Shown here one piece after another: positions 26,469 to 35,244 of a stretch of DNA of 64,000 nt. Below the pieces are notes generated by a model. It worked only from the letters and a program-made list of their open reading frames with translations, did not search any database and was not told the DNA's origin. The position numbers and the translations under genes are program-made. Source of the stretch: Metapseudomonas otitidis (GTDB lineage: Bacteria; Pseudomonadota; Gammaproteobacteria; Pseudomonadales; Pseudomonadaceae); the NCBI RefSeq assembly GCF_900111835.1, contig NZ_FOJP01000011.1, positions 201,212 through 265,211 of the forward strand, in the 5' to 3' direction. Within the stretch, counting starts at the first letter, position 1, and every line of letters starts with the position of its first letter.

Positions 26469-27980
26469 TCAGCCCTTGCAGCCCTCATCCAGCAACAGTT
26501 CAGCAGCCGGAGCGCCGGCTCCGGTGTCCACGCGCAGCAGGCAGGGGTGGCGCACGGTGCTTTCCAGTACCTGGCTCTGCACCGGCAGCAGGTCGCCGAT
26601 GAAGGCGCTCTGCAACACCGGGTTGCCCTGGAAACGGTTGCCGCCGAGCACGATCTGCTCCAGCCCTTCTACCCGCACCATGGCTTTGCCAATGCCCCCC
26701 AGGGTGTTGCCGGTGAGCACCAGGCGGCCGGGCAGGCGTTGGGGGTTGCGCAGGCTGACGGCGTATTCGGGGCTGTTGCCGATCTGGTTGCCCACCAGGA
26801 ACAGCGCGCCGCCGACATTATTGGCGTCGATGCCGCTGCCTTGGGTGTTGCCGATGAGGTTGCCCTCCAGCAGCAGCGGCCGGAGTTCGCTGGGTGCCAG
26901 CTGGTTCAGCAGGATGCCGGTGCCGCGGGAGGCACCCAGCAGGTTGCGGCGGATGCCCAGGGCACCTTGCTGCTCTACCACTTCGATGCCGGCCTTGGCG
27001 GTGTTCAGCACGCTGTTGTCGGCGATCAGCCCGCTGACCTGGCCGCGTGCGCGCAGGCCGCTGTTGTTCTGCACGCCGTCGATACGGTTGCCCAGGACTT
27101 CGACCTGGCTGTCTTTCAGGTCCACCGCGTACTGCTGCTGGTCGCTGAAGCGCGACCCCTGCACCCGCGCGCGGGCGTGCTGCAGCTCCAGGGCGGTGGA
27201 CAGGTCGTTGAAGGTGCTGTTGCGCACCAGCACCCGTGCCGGTGCTGTGGAGGCGGGCTGCTGGGGGCTCAGGGCCGTGGTGATGCCCCGGGTGAAGTTG
27301 GCGTTGTAGCCGAGCCGCTCCAGGTGTGAATCCTCGATGTGCAGGGTGCTGCCGGCCCAGGCCATCACGAAGGGGCGATACGGGTCCTGGGTGTCGCCTG
27401 CCGATTCGCCTTTCCAGCTGGAGAGGGTGGCGCCTTTGAGCTGCAGCAGCCCTCGGTTGATCAGCGCGGTGCCGGAGGGGGTGTACAGGTACAGCGTGCT
27501 GCCTTCGACCCGCAGGGCTGCGCCAGGGGCGATCACCAGCGGGTAGCTGAGCAGGTAGCCGTCCTTGTGCCGCTTCAGCACGCGGGGGTCGTTGAGTGCG
27601 CTGGAGAGCTGTTCCAGGGTCAGGCTGCCGCCGCTGATCACCACCGCTTGCGGGTGGTGGGCCTGGTAGCCGGCGATGGCGCGGAACAGGCCGTTCCTGG
27701 CGAAGGGCTCGAAGTACCAGCTGCCCTGCTGGGAGGAGAACATCGTCTCCAGGCTGGCGTGTGCGCGGCCTGCGGGCACGGCCGTTTCCAGGGGCGGGAG
27801 GACTGCCTGGGCGATGGCGTCGCGGGCGTGCTGGAGCTCGGCCTGCTGGCCATCCCATGGCAGCAGGCTGAGGGCCGGATGGGGCGGCTGGTAGCTGGCC
27901 GCCTGGGCATCAAGGCCCAGCAGCAGGGGCAACAGGCCTGCGAGCAGGCGGCGGCCGGAGCGGAATATGACCTGGCGCAT
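26469..27980 (-). CDS. algG: AlgG-like alginate epimerase family protein, active-site motif lost
   Basis: This 503-residue protein has a signal peptide (about 1-27) and a right-handed beta-helix made of repeated strands (about 145-450), as in periplasmic mannuronan C5-epimerases. It is shorter than the roughly 540-residue Pseudomonas AlgG. Alignable landmarks include GGSLTLEQL, FVMAWAGSTLHIEDSHLERLGYN and QYAVDLKDSQ. In AlgG the last corresponds to YGIDPHDRS, where DPHD carries the catalytic histidine; here it is D287-L288-K289-D290, so proline and histidine are gone. Epimerase activity is not expected. AlgG also has a structural role, shielding the polymer from the lyase during export, which may explain retention. 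It is the last gene of the operon, 14 bases after algL, whereas in the classical operon it follows algE. Confidence 0.8.
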   Translation of the reverse strand: MRQVIFRSGRRLLAGLLPLLLGLDAQAASYQPPHPALSLLPWDGQQAELQHARDAIAQAVLPPLETAVPAGRAHASLETMFSSQQGSWYFEPFARNGLFRAIAGYQAHHPQAVVISGGSLTLEQLSSALNDPRVLKRHKDGYLLSYPLVIAPGAALRVEGSTLYLYTPSGTALINRGLLQLKGATLSSWKGESAGDTQDPYRPFVMAWAGSTLHIEDSHLERLGYNANFTRGITTALSPQQPASTAPARVLVRNSTFNDLSTALELQHARARVQGSRFSDQQQYAVDLKDSQVEVLGNRIDGVQNNSGLRARGQVSGLIADNSVLNTAKAGIEVVEQQGALGIRRNLLGASRGTGILLNQLAPSELRPLLLEGNLIGNTQGSGIDANNVGGALFLVGNQIGNSPEYAVSLRNPQRLPGRLVLTGNTLGGIGKAMVRVEGLEQIVLGGNRFQGNPVLQSAFIGDLLPVQSQVLESTVRHPCLLRVDTGAGAPAAELLLDEGCKG

Positions 27981-27994
27981 GTGCGGTCCTTCTT

Positions 27995-29110
27995 TCAATC
28001 CTGGGTCGGGTACATCGGCTTGATGGGGCCGCCGATCTGGCTGTAGTTGTCCACGTCGCCGCCCATTTCGTCGTAGAGCCGCCGGGCCCAGGGATGGCCC
28101 GGGTAGCGGTGCAGGTAGGGGATCAGCCAGGCGAGCTTGTAGGGCGCGGCCTCGTCCTGGTCGTGTGCCTGCAGCTCCGGCAGCTTCTCGGGTTCGAGCT
28201 GGCTGCGGGCGGCGAAGCTGGCCAGCAGCCACAGCGTCTGGCGCTCGTCGCCGCTGAGCGGCCGGCCGTTGGCTTCGGCGCTCTCCACCAGCAGCACCAG
28301 CGGGACCAGGGCGTACTGGGTGTAGGTGCTGGCGAGCTTGCCGCGGGCCACTTCCAGGGGCAGGTAGGCGTAGTCGCCGTTGGTGCTCCGCTGGGCCTGG
28401 GCGAGGCCCCGCCGCAGGCTGTAGTCGGCCCAGGCGATGAAGTCTTCGCGCTCCACCAGCATCCCCACCGAGGCCACGGCCCAGCCGGCCCAGTAGTCAT
28501 GGTTGTTGAAGTAGGGGAAGTCCGGAACGTGACGAGGCTGGTACTCGGCGATCACCCGTTCCGCCAGGCGCTCCAGCCAGGCCTTCTGCTCGCTGTCCAG
28601 CTCATAGCGGCCGTCACTGAGGGCACGCACCTTGAGCAGGGTGGAGCCGATGGCAGCCAGCGCCCATTTGCGTGCGGCGATGCCGGTCTTGCTGGCGTCG
28701 GGGTTTTCCAGCGCGCGGGCGTGGGCCCAGTGGCCGAGCCAGGTGTCGAGGCAGGCGAGGGCCTGGTTGGCCCGCTCGGGGCGCTTCGCCCGCTGGAACT
28801 CCTTGGAGGCGCGGATCAGCCCGCCGATGTAGCCCTTCACCTGGTCCTGGACCTTCTTGGCCTGGATATCGGGCGTGGCGCTCAGGCGCGATTTGGTGAC
28901 ATCGCGCTGGTCGTACTTGCTCTCGAACTGCAAGGCGCCCGTGTAGGGCTCGGGCGCGGGGTACGGGCAGCCCAGGCTGCGGTAGTCGCCCACCATGGCG
29001 GCCTGGGGCGTTGCCTGGTTGGCCCAGAGGGAGTTGACCGCCTGTGCCGGGCTCATGGGCAGCACCAGCAGCAGGGCGAGGGCGCAGAGCAGGTGGCGGC
29101 TCAGCGGCAT
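27995..29110 (-). CDS. algL: Alginate lyase
   Basis: This 371-residue periplasmic protein has a signal peptide (about 1-22) and an all-alpha polysaccharide lyase family 5 toroid. The catalytic segment FNNHDYWAGWA has the conserved asparagine-histidine pair, and a tyrosine is retained in STYTQYALVPL where AlgL has AYHNYAL. PYTGALQFESKYD matches the family N-terminus. In the alginate machine AlgL clears polymer that escapes into the periplasm. The start is the ATG at 29110, which overlaps the end of algX by 10 bases; upstream in-frame sequence is algX in another frame. The length matches AlgL (about 367). Confidence 0.88.
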   Translation of the reverse strand: MPLSRHLLCALALLLVLPMSPAQAVNSLWANQATPQAAMVGDYRSLGCPYPAPEPYTGALQFESKYDQRDVTKSRLSATPDIQAKKVQDQVKGYIGGLIRASKEFQRAKRPERANQALACLDTWLGHWAHARALENPDASKTGIAARKWALAAIGSTLLKVRALSDGRYELDSEQKAWLERLAERVIAEYQPRHVPDFPYFNNHDYWAGWAVASVGMLVEREDFIAWADYSLRRGLAQAQRSTNGDYAYLPLEVARGKLASTYTQYALVPLVLLVESAEANGRPLSGDERQTLWLLASFAARSQLEPEKLPELQAHDQDEAAPYKLAWLIPYLHRYPGHPWARRLYDEMGGDVDNYSQIGGPIKPMYPTQD

Positions 29111-30492
29111 AACTGCACGTCCACCTGGGTCGATTGAGCGATGTCCACGGTGGGTTCCATGAACACTGAAAGCAGGTTGGCACCCTTGAACGCCTCGGCC
29201 CGGCTGAGTTCCAGGTAGTAGTGGCCACCGGTGACGACGGCCTCGCGGCGGAACCACACCTTGTCCCGGGCGCCATTGTCGTAATAGACGATCACGTAGA
29301 AGTCCTTGAGGTTGCGGTCGCTGATGCGGATGTCGAGGAAACCGTCCATGCCGCTCAGGTCGCGGCGCTGGTCGCCGGCATTGCTGAGCAGTTCGATGCG
29401 CTGGTTGACCTTGAGCACACCGGTTTGCAGTGTGTTGCGGGCCAGGGGCTCGGCGCGGCAGCCACCCTTGATGGCGGGAATCAGCTGGCGGTAGCTGAGC
29501 GGGTCTTGCAGGCGGTAGTTGGCCGGCAGCTCCCAGACGATGAGCCTGGGCGGCTTGTCCGGCGAGTAACTGTCCGATTGCAGGTACTCCAGCAGCGCGC
29601 CGTCCTGGCCGGCGCCGGGGAGGGCGTAGTTGAGGATGTCCACGTCGAGGTACTGCTTGAGGAAACCGTCGAAGTTGAACTGCTTGCTTTCGTCCTCCCG
29701 CGCGGCCGAGTTGGAGGTGCCGACCAGCACCACGTCCGGGTCCGGGGCGTCGTCGAACAGGGCGTCGGCATCGTCGCTGACCGGGATGGTCTGGAAGCCG
29801 CGCACGTACTGGAAGCCGTAGTTGTTGCCGCAGATGCGCGAGAGCGCCAGGTTCATGGTGCCGTCCTTGGGCACCATCACGCCGGGCTCGGTCTGGTAGT
29901 GCTTCTTCGCCAGGCCGGCGTACAGCGGATGGCGGCGGATTTCGTCGGCCACCAGGCGGGCAGTGGCCTCGGCCCCGGCCGGGGTCCAGTGGTGGTCACG
30001 GCGGAAGAAGTATTCCTTCTGCGGCGGGTGCTCCACCAGTTGCATGACGTCCGGCACGATGGCGCCGCCGGCCCGCAGCTGCCCCGCGAAGTGGCGCAGG
30101 CTGGCGCTGGCCTTGGCGTAGTCGAAGCCGTAGGCGCGGTCGGGGCGGATCTTGTCCCGGTGCATCAGCCCGCGGGTGGGCTGGATGGCGATGACCACGT
30201 CGGTGCCCTGGGCCTTGAAGGTGCGCATCAGCCGGGCGAATTCGGGCTCCATGGCGGTGGGGATGCCGAAGTCGTTGGTCAGGTCGACCACGGAGCGAAA
30301 CAGCCAGCGGTCCTTGCCCGGCGCAATCTCGCGCATGAGCTTCATGTTGCCTTCGGCGTACTGCTGGGGATCGGTCAGGCCGGGGCAGAGCAGGCATTCC
30401 AGGTCGCCGCAGGTGGGCGCCTCGGCAGCGAGCGCCGGGAGGCTGGCGAGGGCCAGGAACAGGGCCAATCCGTGCTGCAAGGTCTTCTTCAT
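29101..30492 (-). CDS. algX: Alginate O-acetyltransferase AlgX
   Basis: This 463-residue exported protein has a signal peptide (about 1-22, ALA-AEA), an SGNH-hydrolase-like domain and a C-terminal beta-sandwich polysaccharide-binding domain. The catalytic residues are visible: the aspartate-histidine motif in RRDHHWTPAGAEAT and the serine in VGTSNSAARED. AlgX binds the polymer in the periplasm and transfers acetyl groups to mannuronate. Its length is close to known AlgX (474). It lies between algF and algL here; in the classical order it follows algG. Confidence 0.9.
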   Translation of the reverse strand: MKKTLQHGLALFLALASLPALAAEAPTCGDLECLLCPGLTDPQQYAEGNMKLMREIAPGKDRWLFRSVVDLTNDFGIPTAMEPEFARLMRTFKAQGTDVVIAIQPTRGLMHRDKIRPDRAYGFDYAKASASLRHFAGQLRAGGAIVPDVMQLVEHPPQKEYFFRRDHHWTPAGAEATARLVADEIRRHPLYAGLAKKHYQTEPGVMVPKDGTMNLALSRICGNNYGFQYVRGFQTIPVSDDADALFDDAPDPDVVLVGTSNSAAREDESKQFNFDGFLKQYLDVDILNYALPGAGQDGALLEYLQSDSYSPDKPPRLIVWELPANYRLQDPLSYRQLIPAIKGGCRAEPLARNTLQTGVLKVNQRIELLSNAGDQRRDLSGMDGFLDIRISDRNLKDFYVIVYYDNGARDKVWFRREAVVTGGHYYLELSRAEAFKGANLLSVFMEPTVDIAQSTQVDVQLCR

Positions 30493-30561
30493 GGTCGAGG
30501 CGGGTTCATCCGTTGTTGAGGTGGGCGCCCGTGGGGACGGGCGCCGATCCCTGTCGTCGCA

Positions 30562-31209
30562 TCACTCGGTGGGGTCGACGCTGTTGGCCAGGCTGAGGGT
30601 GCGGTAGCCGCCGGCCTGGGGCAGCAGCACGTAGCTGTAGGAGCGGCCCTTCTTCAGGAAGAGTTCGTCGAACTGCGCCAGGCTCTGTTCGCCGGCGTAG
30701 GCGGCGAAGCCGATCTTGATCTCGTTCACCATGCGGCTGCCGGTCTGGTTCTTGCCCAGTGCCTGGACGATGTCGTGCTTGCCGTCGCGGGTCTTCAGCG
30801 CCACGTCCTGGCCGGTGAGGTTGTAGAAGGCCACCTGGGCTTTCTTCGGCTCGTTGACGAAGGCGTCGGCGATGACGATCAGCTCGCTGCCGGTGTAGAG
30901 CAGGGTGGTGGCGGTGTTGGCCTTCAGCTCGGGCTCGACGGCCAGGGTGCCGGTGGCGATGCGGTGCTTGCCCTGGGGCACGAAGCGGTAGCCGCCGATC
31001 TGCCCGGCCGGCACTTTCTGCGGGTTGACCTTGCCGCTCAGGGTCACGTCGATGCCCTTGTCGGAGAGGTTGAGCACCCGCACGAAGGCGGAGTCGGCCG
31101 GGGCGACGGCGTCGTAGAGGTCGGCATTGGCATCCTTGGCGGCTTGGGCCGGCAGGTGGATGGCCAGCAGCAGCGCCAGTGCGCTCAGCAGACGGGAAGT
31201 GATTCGCAT
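30562..31209 (-). CDS. algF: Alginate O-acetylation adaptor AlgF
   Basis: This 215-residue periplasmic protein has a signal peptide (about 1-23, LPAQA-AKD), followed by two beta-sandwich halves. Length and layout match AlgF (216 residues in the classical system): DLYDAVAPADSAFVRVLN near the mature start, a central GGYRFVPQGKH and a C-terminal GRSYSYVLLPQAGGYR. AlgF works with AlgI and AlgJ and links them to AlgX, but has no known enzymatic centre. It is 23 bases downstream of algJ and 69 bases upstream of algX. Confidence 0.85.
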   Translation of the reverse strand: MRITSRLLSALALLLAIHLPAQAAKDANADLYDAVAPADSAFVRVLNLSDKGIDVTLSGKVNPQKVPAGQIGGYRFVPQGKHRIATGTLAVEPELKANTATTLLYTGSELIVIADAFVNEPKKAQVAFYNLTGQDVALKTRDGKHDIVQALGKNQTGSRMVNEIKIGFAAYAGEQSLAQFDELFLKKGRSYSYVLLPQAGGYRTLSLANSVDPTE

Positions 31210-31232
31210 GAGGGGTCTCCTTGGTCGTCGAA

Positions 31233-32339
31233 TCAGAAGTGGCTGGGCTGCTCGGCGCGGGCGCGCGCGGCAACCATGTTCTGGGCGAGCACGGTGCGCA
31301 CCGGGAATTCCCAGATCACCGTGTCGAGGCCGGGGTCGGCCAGTTGCGGCCCTTGCAGCAGCAGCTCCATGGCCTGGAAGGGGCCACGGGCTTCCTGGGC
31401 CAGGGTCACCAGGTCGCTGTGCAGGTATTCCTTCATGAAGCCGACGAAGTTCCAGTCGTCGATCTTGCTGTAGCTGGTGCCCACCAGCAGCAGCGGGCTG
31501 CCTTCGTCGTCGAACAGCGCCGCATCGCTGACCGTCTGCTCGGCCTTGAGGGTCTCGAACAGGGGCAGGTCGACCGGGGCGAAATCCGTGGCGGCCAGGC
31601 CGGTGTCGAACTGCACGTAGTTCATCAGGTCACCCTTGTGCGGCTTGCTGCCCACCTGCTGCGAGCGGTAGGCCGTGGTGCCGACCAGGGCGGGGTTGCC
31701 CCGGGCGAAGGTGGCCGCTGCGAGGCGTGCGCCTTCGGGGCTCCAGTGGGTGTCGTTGGGCAGGAACAGGGCCTGGTCGTCCCGCGCGGCGAGAAAGGCG
31801 TGGCGCACCGGGGTGACGTCGACGCCTGCGGCTTTCAGTTGCTCGACGAAACGGTCGTACAGCGCCACCGCGCGCAGGTCGGGCTGCACGCGGGCGCGGG
31901 CGGCGTAGATGTCCAGTTTCATCGGCACGGGCAGCAGCACCAGCTTCTTGCCGTGCGCCGCCAGGCGGTCGTGCACCTGGACGATGGCCTGCACCTGCTG
32001 CTGCAGGTTGGCGGGCAGGTCGCGGGTCACCAGGTATTCCTGGTTGGTGAAGAGCCAGCCATCCCGGCCGAGCACCACGCCGCTGGTGGCTTCGCCGAAG
32101 AGCAGGAAGCGGATGTCCGCCCAGGCCTGCACGGACGGCTCGCGGAGGAAGAAGCGCTTGTCGTAGAACTGCTCGAACTTGCGCAGCAGCTTGCCGTCCA
32201 CGAACAGCGACCAGGTGTCGGTCTGGGTCTTGCCGAAGCTGAACACGGCCGGCAGGGAGTAGAGGAACATGCCGCCCAGCAGGGCGATGAACAGCAGTCC
32301 ATTCCACAGGCTGGCCGACGTGATCACGGGGAATTTCAT
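31233..32339 (-). CDS. algJ: Alginate O-acetyltransferase AlgJ
   Basis: This 368-residue protein has one N-terminal membrane anchor (about 12-34) and a periplasmic SGNH-like domain. The catalytic motif FLPNDTHWSPEGARLAA has the aspartate and histidine, and the serine is in VGTSYSKIDDWNF. AlgJ takes part in acetyl transfer from the membrane protein AlgI to the polymer. The start at ATG 32339 is 11 bases after the algI stop; an extended upstream frame overlaps algI and was rejected. AlgJ and AlgX in this operon share the WSPEGA/WTPAGA motif, as usual. Confidence 0.9.
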   Translation of the reverse strand: MKFPVITSASLWNGLLFIALLGGMFLYSLPAVFSFGKTQTDTWSLFVDGKLLRKFEQFYDKRFFLREPSVQAWADIRFLLFGEATSGVVLGRDGWLFTNQEYLVTRDLPANLQQQVQAIVQVHDRLAAHGKKLVLLPVPMKLDIYAARARVQPDLRAVALYDRFVEQLKAAGVDVTPVRHAFLAARDDQALFLPNDTHWSPEGARLAAATFARGNPALVGTTAYRSQQVGSKPHKGDLMNYVQFDTGLAATDFAPVDLPLFETLKAEQTVSDAALFDDEGSPLLLVGTSYSKIDDWNFVGFMKEYLHSDLVTLAQEARGPFQAMELLLQGPQLADPGLDTVIWEFPVRTVLAQNMVAARARAEQPSHF

Positions 32340-32350
32340 CGGGTCCGCTC

Positions 32351-33778
32351 CTAGAACTGGAAATACAGGAAGGGCGAGAAGGAGTTCGCCGCCAGGCTGC
32401 TGAGGGCGACGAAGAAGCCGCTCCAGAGCACCAGGGCCTGGACGCCGCCGAAGTGCTGCATGACGTAGCCGTCCTTCAGTCCGGCGTAGTAGCGAACGTT
32501 GTTGCGGCCGGCCAGCACGAGCCAGGCCAGCGCCACCAGGTTGAAGGCCATGGCCATGCGCGAGGTGCCGAGGATGTACAGGTCGAGGCTGCCGAGGCCG
32601 TTCAGGCCCAGCAGGCCGGCGTAGATGTCCAGGCTGTGGCGCAGGTCGTTGGTGAAGAACAGCGGCATGCTGAGGAGGATGAGCACGGCCGTGCGCATGT
32701 TGCGCCAGAAGCGGTAGGGCGTCGTGATCTTGGTGGCGATGCCCAGCTGGCGCTCGATCACCATGGCCACGCCGAAGAACAGCCCCCAGAAGATGAAGGC
32801 GAAGCTGGCGCCATGCCACAGGCCCGACAGCAGCATGGTGAGGACCAGCGCCGGCATCGGCCCGGCCACGCGCTTGCGCACCAGCGGCATGAACACGTAG
32901 TCCCGCAGGTAGTGGGCCAGCGTCATGTGCCAGCGCTGCCAGAACTCGGTGACGCTCTGGGCCACGAAGGGCTGGTTGAAGTTCTCCGGGAAGCGGAAGC
33001 CCATCATCAGCGCCAGGCCGATGGCCATGTTGCTGTAGCCAGCGAAGTCGAAGTAGAGCTGGAAGCAGGCCGCCAGCAGGCCGAACCAGCTCTCCACCAG
33101 TTGCAGCTCGCCCTGGGCGATGAACAGGCCGCTGACCGGCGCCAGGTTGTCGGCGATCAGCACCTTCATGATGAAGCCGACCATGAAGCGCCCCACGCCG
33201 ATGGAGAACAGCTCCAGGGAGTGGGTGCGCTGGCGCAGCTGCGGTGCCAGCTGGCTGTAGCGCAGGATGGGCCCGGCCACCAGGTGCGGGAAAAGGGCGA
33301 CGAAGGCGGCGAAGTCGATGAAGTTGCGCGTCGGCTCGGCGTCCTTGCGGTAGATGTCGATGATGTAGCTCAGGGCATGGAACACATAGAAGGAGATGCC
33401 CAGCGGCAGCAGGATGTGCTCCAGGGTGAAGGTGTTGATGCCCAGCGGGGCCAGCAGCGCCGCCAGCACCTCGGCACCGAAGTTGGCGTACTTGAAGTAG
33501 CCGAGGGTGGCGAGGTTGCCGATCACCCCCAGCCACAGCAGGCGGCTGGCAGCCTGGCGGTTGCCGGCCTCCTGCTGTTGCCTGATGCGCAGGCCGAACC
33601 AGAAGTTCCAGTAGGTGATGCCGACGAACAGCAGCAGGAAGTCCGGCCGCCACCAGGCATAGAACAGGTAGCTGGCGGCGACGATGACGCTGGAGCGCCA
33701 CGCCGGCCGGGCGAGGAAGTACACCAGCAGGAAGACCGGCAGGTAGAGGAACAGGAAGACGTTGGAGGCGAAGATCAT
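32351..33778 (-). CDS. algI: Alginate O-acetyltransferase AlgI (MBOAT)
   Basis: This 475-residue MBOAT membrane protein begins MIFASNVFLFLYLPVF and ends SFSPFLYFQF, both matching the termini of AlgI. The catalytic histidine is in GLWHGASFAFIFWG and the second family histidine in FPHLVAGPILRYSQL. It is shorter than the 520-residue classical AlgI, mainly in a loop before the C-terminus. AlgI moves acetyl groups from a cytoplasmic donor across the inner membrane to AlgJ/AlgX. It directly follows algE here, 11 bases apart, instead of following algL. Confidence 0.92.
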   Translation of the reverse strand: MIFASNVFLFLYLPVFLLVYFLARPAWRSSVIVAASYLFYAWWRPDFLLLFVGITYWNFWFGLRIRQQQEAGNRQAASRLLWLGVIGNLATLGYFKYANFGAEVLAALLAPLGINTFTLEHILLPLGISFYVFHALSYIIDIYRKDAEPTRNFIDFAAFVALFPHLVAGPILRYSQLAPQLRQRTHSLELFSIGVGRFMVGFIMKVLIADNLAPVSGLFIAQGELQLVESWFGLLAACFQLYFDFAGYSNMAIGLALMMGFRFPENFNQPFVAQSVTEFWQRWHMTLAHYLRDYVFMPLVRKRVAGPMPALVLTMLLSGLWHGASFAFIFWGLFFGVAMVIERQLGIATKITTPYRFWRNMRTAVLILLSMPLFFTNDLRHSLDIYAGLLGLNGLGSLDLYILGTSRMAMAFNLVALAWLVLAGRNNVRYYAGLKDGYVMQHFGGVQALVLWSGFFVALSSLAANSFSPFLYFQF

Positions 33779-33789
33779 CGGATGCTCCC

Positions 33790-35244
33790 TCAGTAGCGCA
33801 TGACGAGGCCGAAGGAGATCTGGAAGTCGTCGCCGCTCTCCAGGGCGTCGCCGGCCCGGAGGTAGCTGGCGCTGACCAGCGCGTTCAGGTCGAGGTGCTT
33901 GCCCTCGTAGGCGAGCGGGAACATCTTCCAGTAGTAGTTCAGGTCCAGCACCTGGCCGACGTCGCGCTGGCCGTTGCCGCGTCCGGCGCGGATCGCCTGG
34001 CGGCGGTCGCGGGCCTGCTGCTGGTCCACGCGCACCGGCAGGTCGCCGTCGGCATCGCGCAGGTAGAGGTCGCTCAGGCGGATGTCCAGCGAGCTGCGGG
34101 CCGTGGGCCGGGTTTCCAGGGCCACGCCGTAGTACTTCAGGTTGCGCATGTTCAGGGCCACGAAGGAGCTGACCAGGCGGGTGCTGTAGCTGGACGGGTT
34201 GACGATGCGGTCGGACTGGATGCGGTTCAGGCGGAAGCCGTCGGCCTCGTTGTCCGGGGCGTCGGTCAGGCCCGCGCGCAGGGCGATCCGGGGTTCCCAG
34301 GGCGCGTCGTGGAAGCGCTTGCCGACCTCGCCCAGCATCAGCCAGCCACGGCTGTCACCCCGCTCGCTGACGCCGTCGGCGTCGGTGGTGCGGGTGCGCC
34401 CCCGGAGGCGTACCGCTTCCAGGTGGTAGTCGCTGAACAGCGGGCTGACGCGCAGGTCGTCGCCGCTGAAGAACAGCCCGGCGCGGGTGCCGGTGAAGTC
34501 CTGGGCGTCGTCGGGGTCGGCGTTGCTCCGGTCGTCCTCGTGGAGCACGCGTGCGCCGACCCAGTTGCGCTCGCTCCAGCGCCAGGCGTACTCGCCCATG
34601 GCGTAGCGCGTGTTCTCCTCGGTGGGGTCGAGGCTGTTGACGTCGGTGTTGTAGTTCCAGAACTTCTGCGCCACGGCGACGAAGCCATGGGAGAAGGCGT
34701 CGCGGTAATCGAAGCGCAGCGATTCGATGCTGTCGTCCCACCAGATGCCGTAGGTGTCGTAGAAGCGCTGCCGCCCGGCGGAGAAGGAGAAGCGCGGGTC
34801 GTCCCCCAGCAGGTTGCGGCGCACATAGAGTTCGCGCAGTTCGCTGTAGAAGTGCTCCGGGCGTTCGTTGCGGGTGCTCTGCTGGAAGTTGTCGTCCTGC
34901 AGCGGCGTGGCGGACTGGCTGGAGTCGTAGTTGATCCAGGCGCGGCCGAAGACTTCCCATCTGGCCCAGCGTTTCTCCGGGGAATACCAGTGGTAGCTCG
35001 GCTCGTAGCGCAGGCTGTAGAAGCCCTTGCGGTCGGCGCCCAGCACCGAGTCCTCGGGGCCGTAGCCGCCCTGCAGGGTGAGCTTGTTGAAGAACTCCGA
35101 GGTCACCGGGGGCAGGGTGTCCAGCGAAAGCGCAGCCGGCTCGGCGGGTGTCGCGGCCGGGCCGAAGGCGTCCTCTTCGGCGGCCGCGACCGCGCCGCTG
35201 ACCGTCACGGCACCGATGCACAGCAGTGCCTTCCACTCGTTCAC
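33790..35244 (-). CDS. algE: Alginate outer-membrane export channel AlgE
   Basis: This 484-residue protein has a signal peptide (about 1-22, AVAAA) and an 18-strand beta-barrel pattern ending in LVMRY with a terminal aromatic residue. Characteristic stretches are RWEVFGRAWINYD, RRNLLGDDPRFSFSAGRQR and DTYGIWWDDSIESLRFDY, rich in arginine and acidic residues that line the AlgE channel. It exports the polymer across the outer membrane with the lipoprotein AlgK. The start ATG overlaps the algK stop by 4 bases (ATGA), indicating translational coupling. Confidence 0.92.
   Translation of the reverse strand: MNEWKALLCIGAVTVSGAVAAAEEDAFGPAATPAEPAALSLDTLPPVTSEFFNKLTLQGGYGPEDSVLGADRKGFYSLRYEPSYHWYSPEKRWARWEVFGRAWINYDSSQSATPLQDDNFQQSTRNERPEHFYSELRELYVRRNLLGDDPRFSFSAGRQRFYDTYGIWWDDSIESLRFDYRDAFSHGFVAVAQKFWNYNTDVNSLDPTEENTRYAMGEYAWRWSERNWVGARVLHEDDRSNADPDDAQDFTGTRAGLFFSGDDLRVSPLFSDYHLEAVRLRGRTRTTDADGVSERGDSRGWLMLGEVGKRFHDAPWEPRIALRAGLTDAPDNEADGFRLNRIQSDRIVNPSSYSTRLVSSFVALNMRNLKYYGVALETRPTARSSLDIRLSDLYLRDADGDLPVRVDQQQARDRRQAIRAGRGNGQRDVGQVLDLNYYWKMFPLAYEGKHLDLNALVSASYLRAGDALESGDDFQISFGLVMRY

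Noticed and set aside
32340..33701. Extended upstream start for algJ giving 822 residues
   Set aside because: The extra part is the algI gene read in another frame; the ATG at 32339 begins with a proper membrane anchor.
31233..33778. algI/algJ as part of a cellulose or peptidoglycan acetylation locus
   Set aside because: The AlgI termini, the presence of AlgF and AlgX, and the surrounding alg8-alg44-algK-algE genes identify the alginate system.
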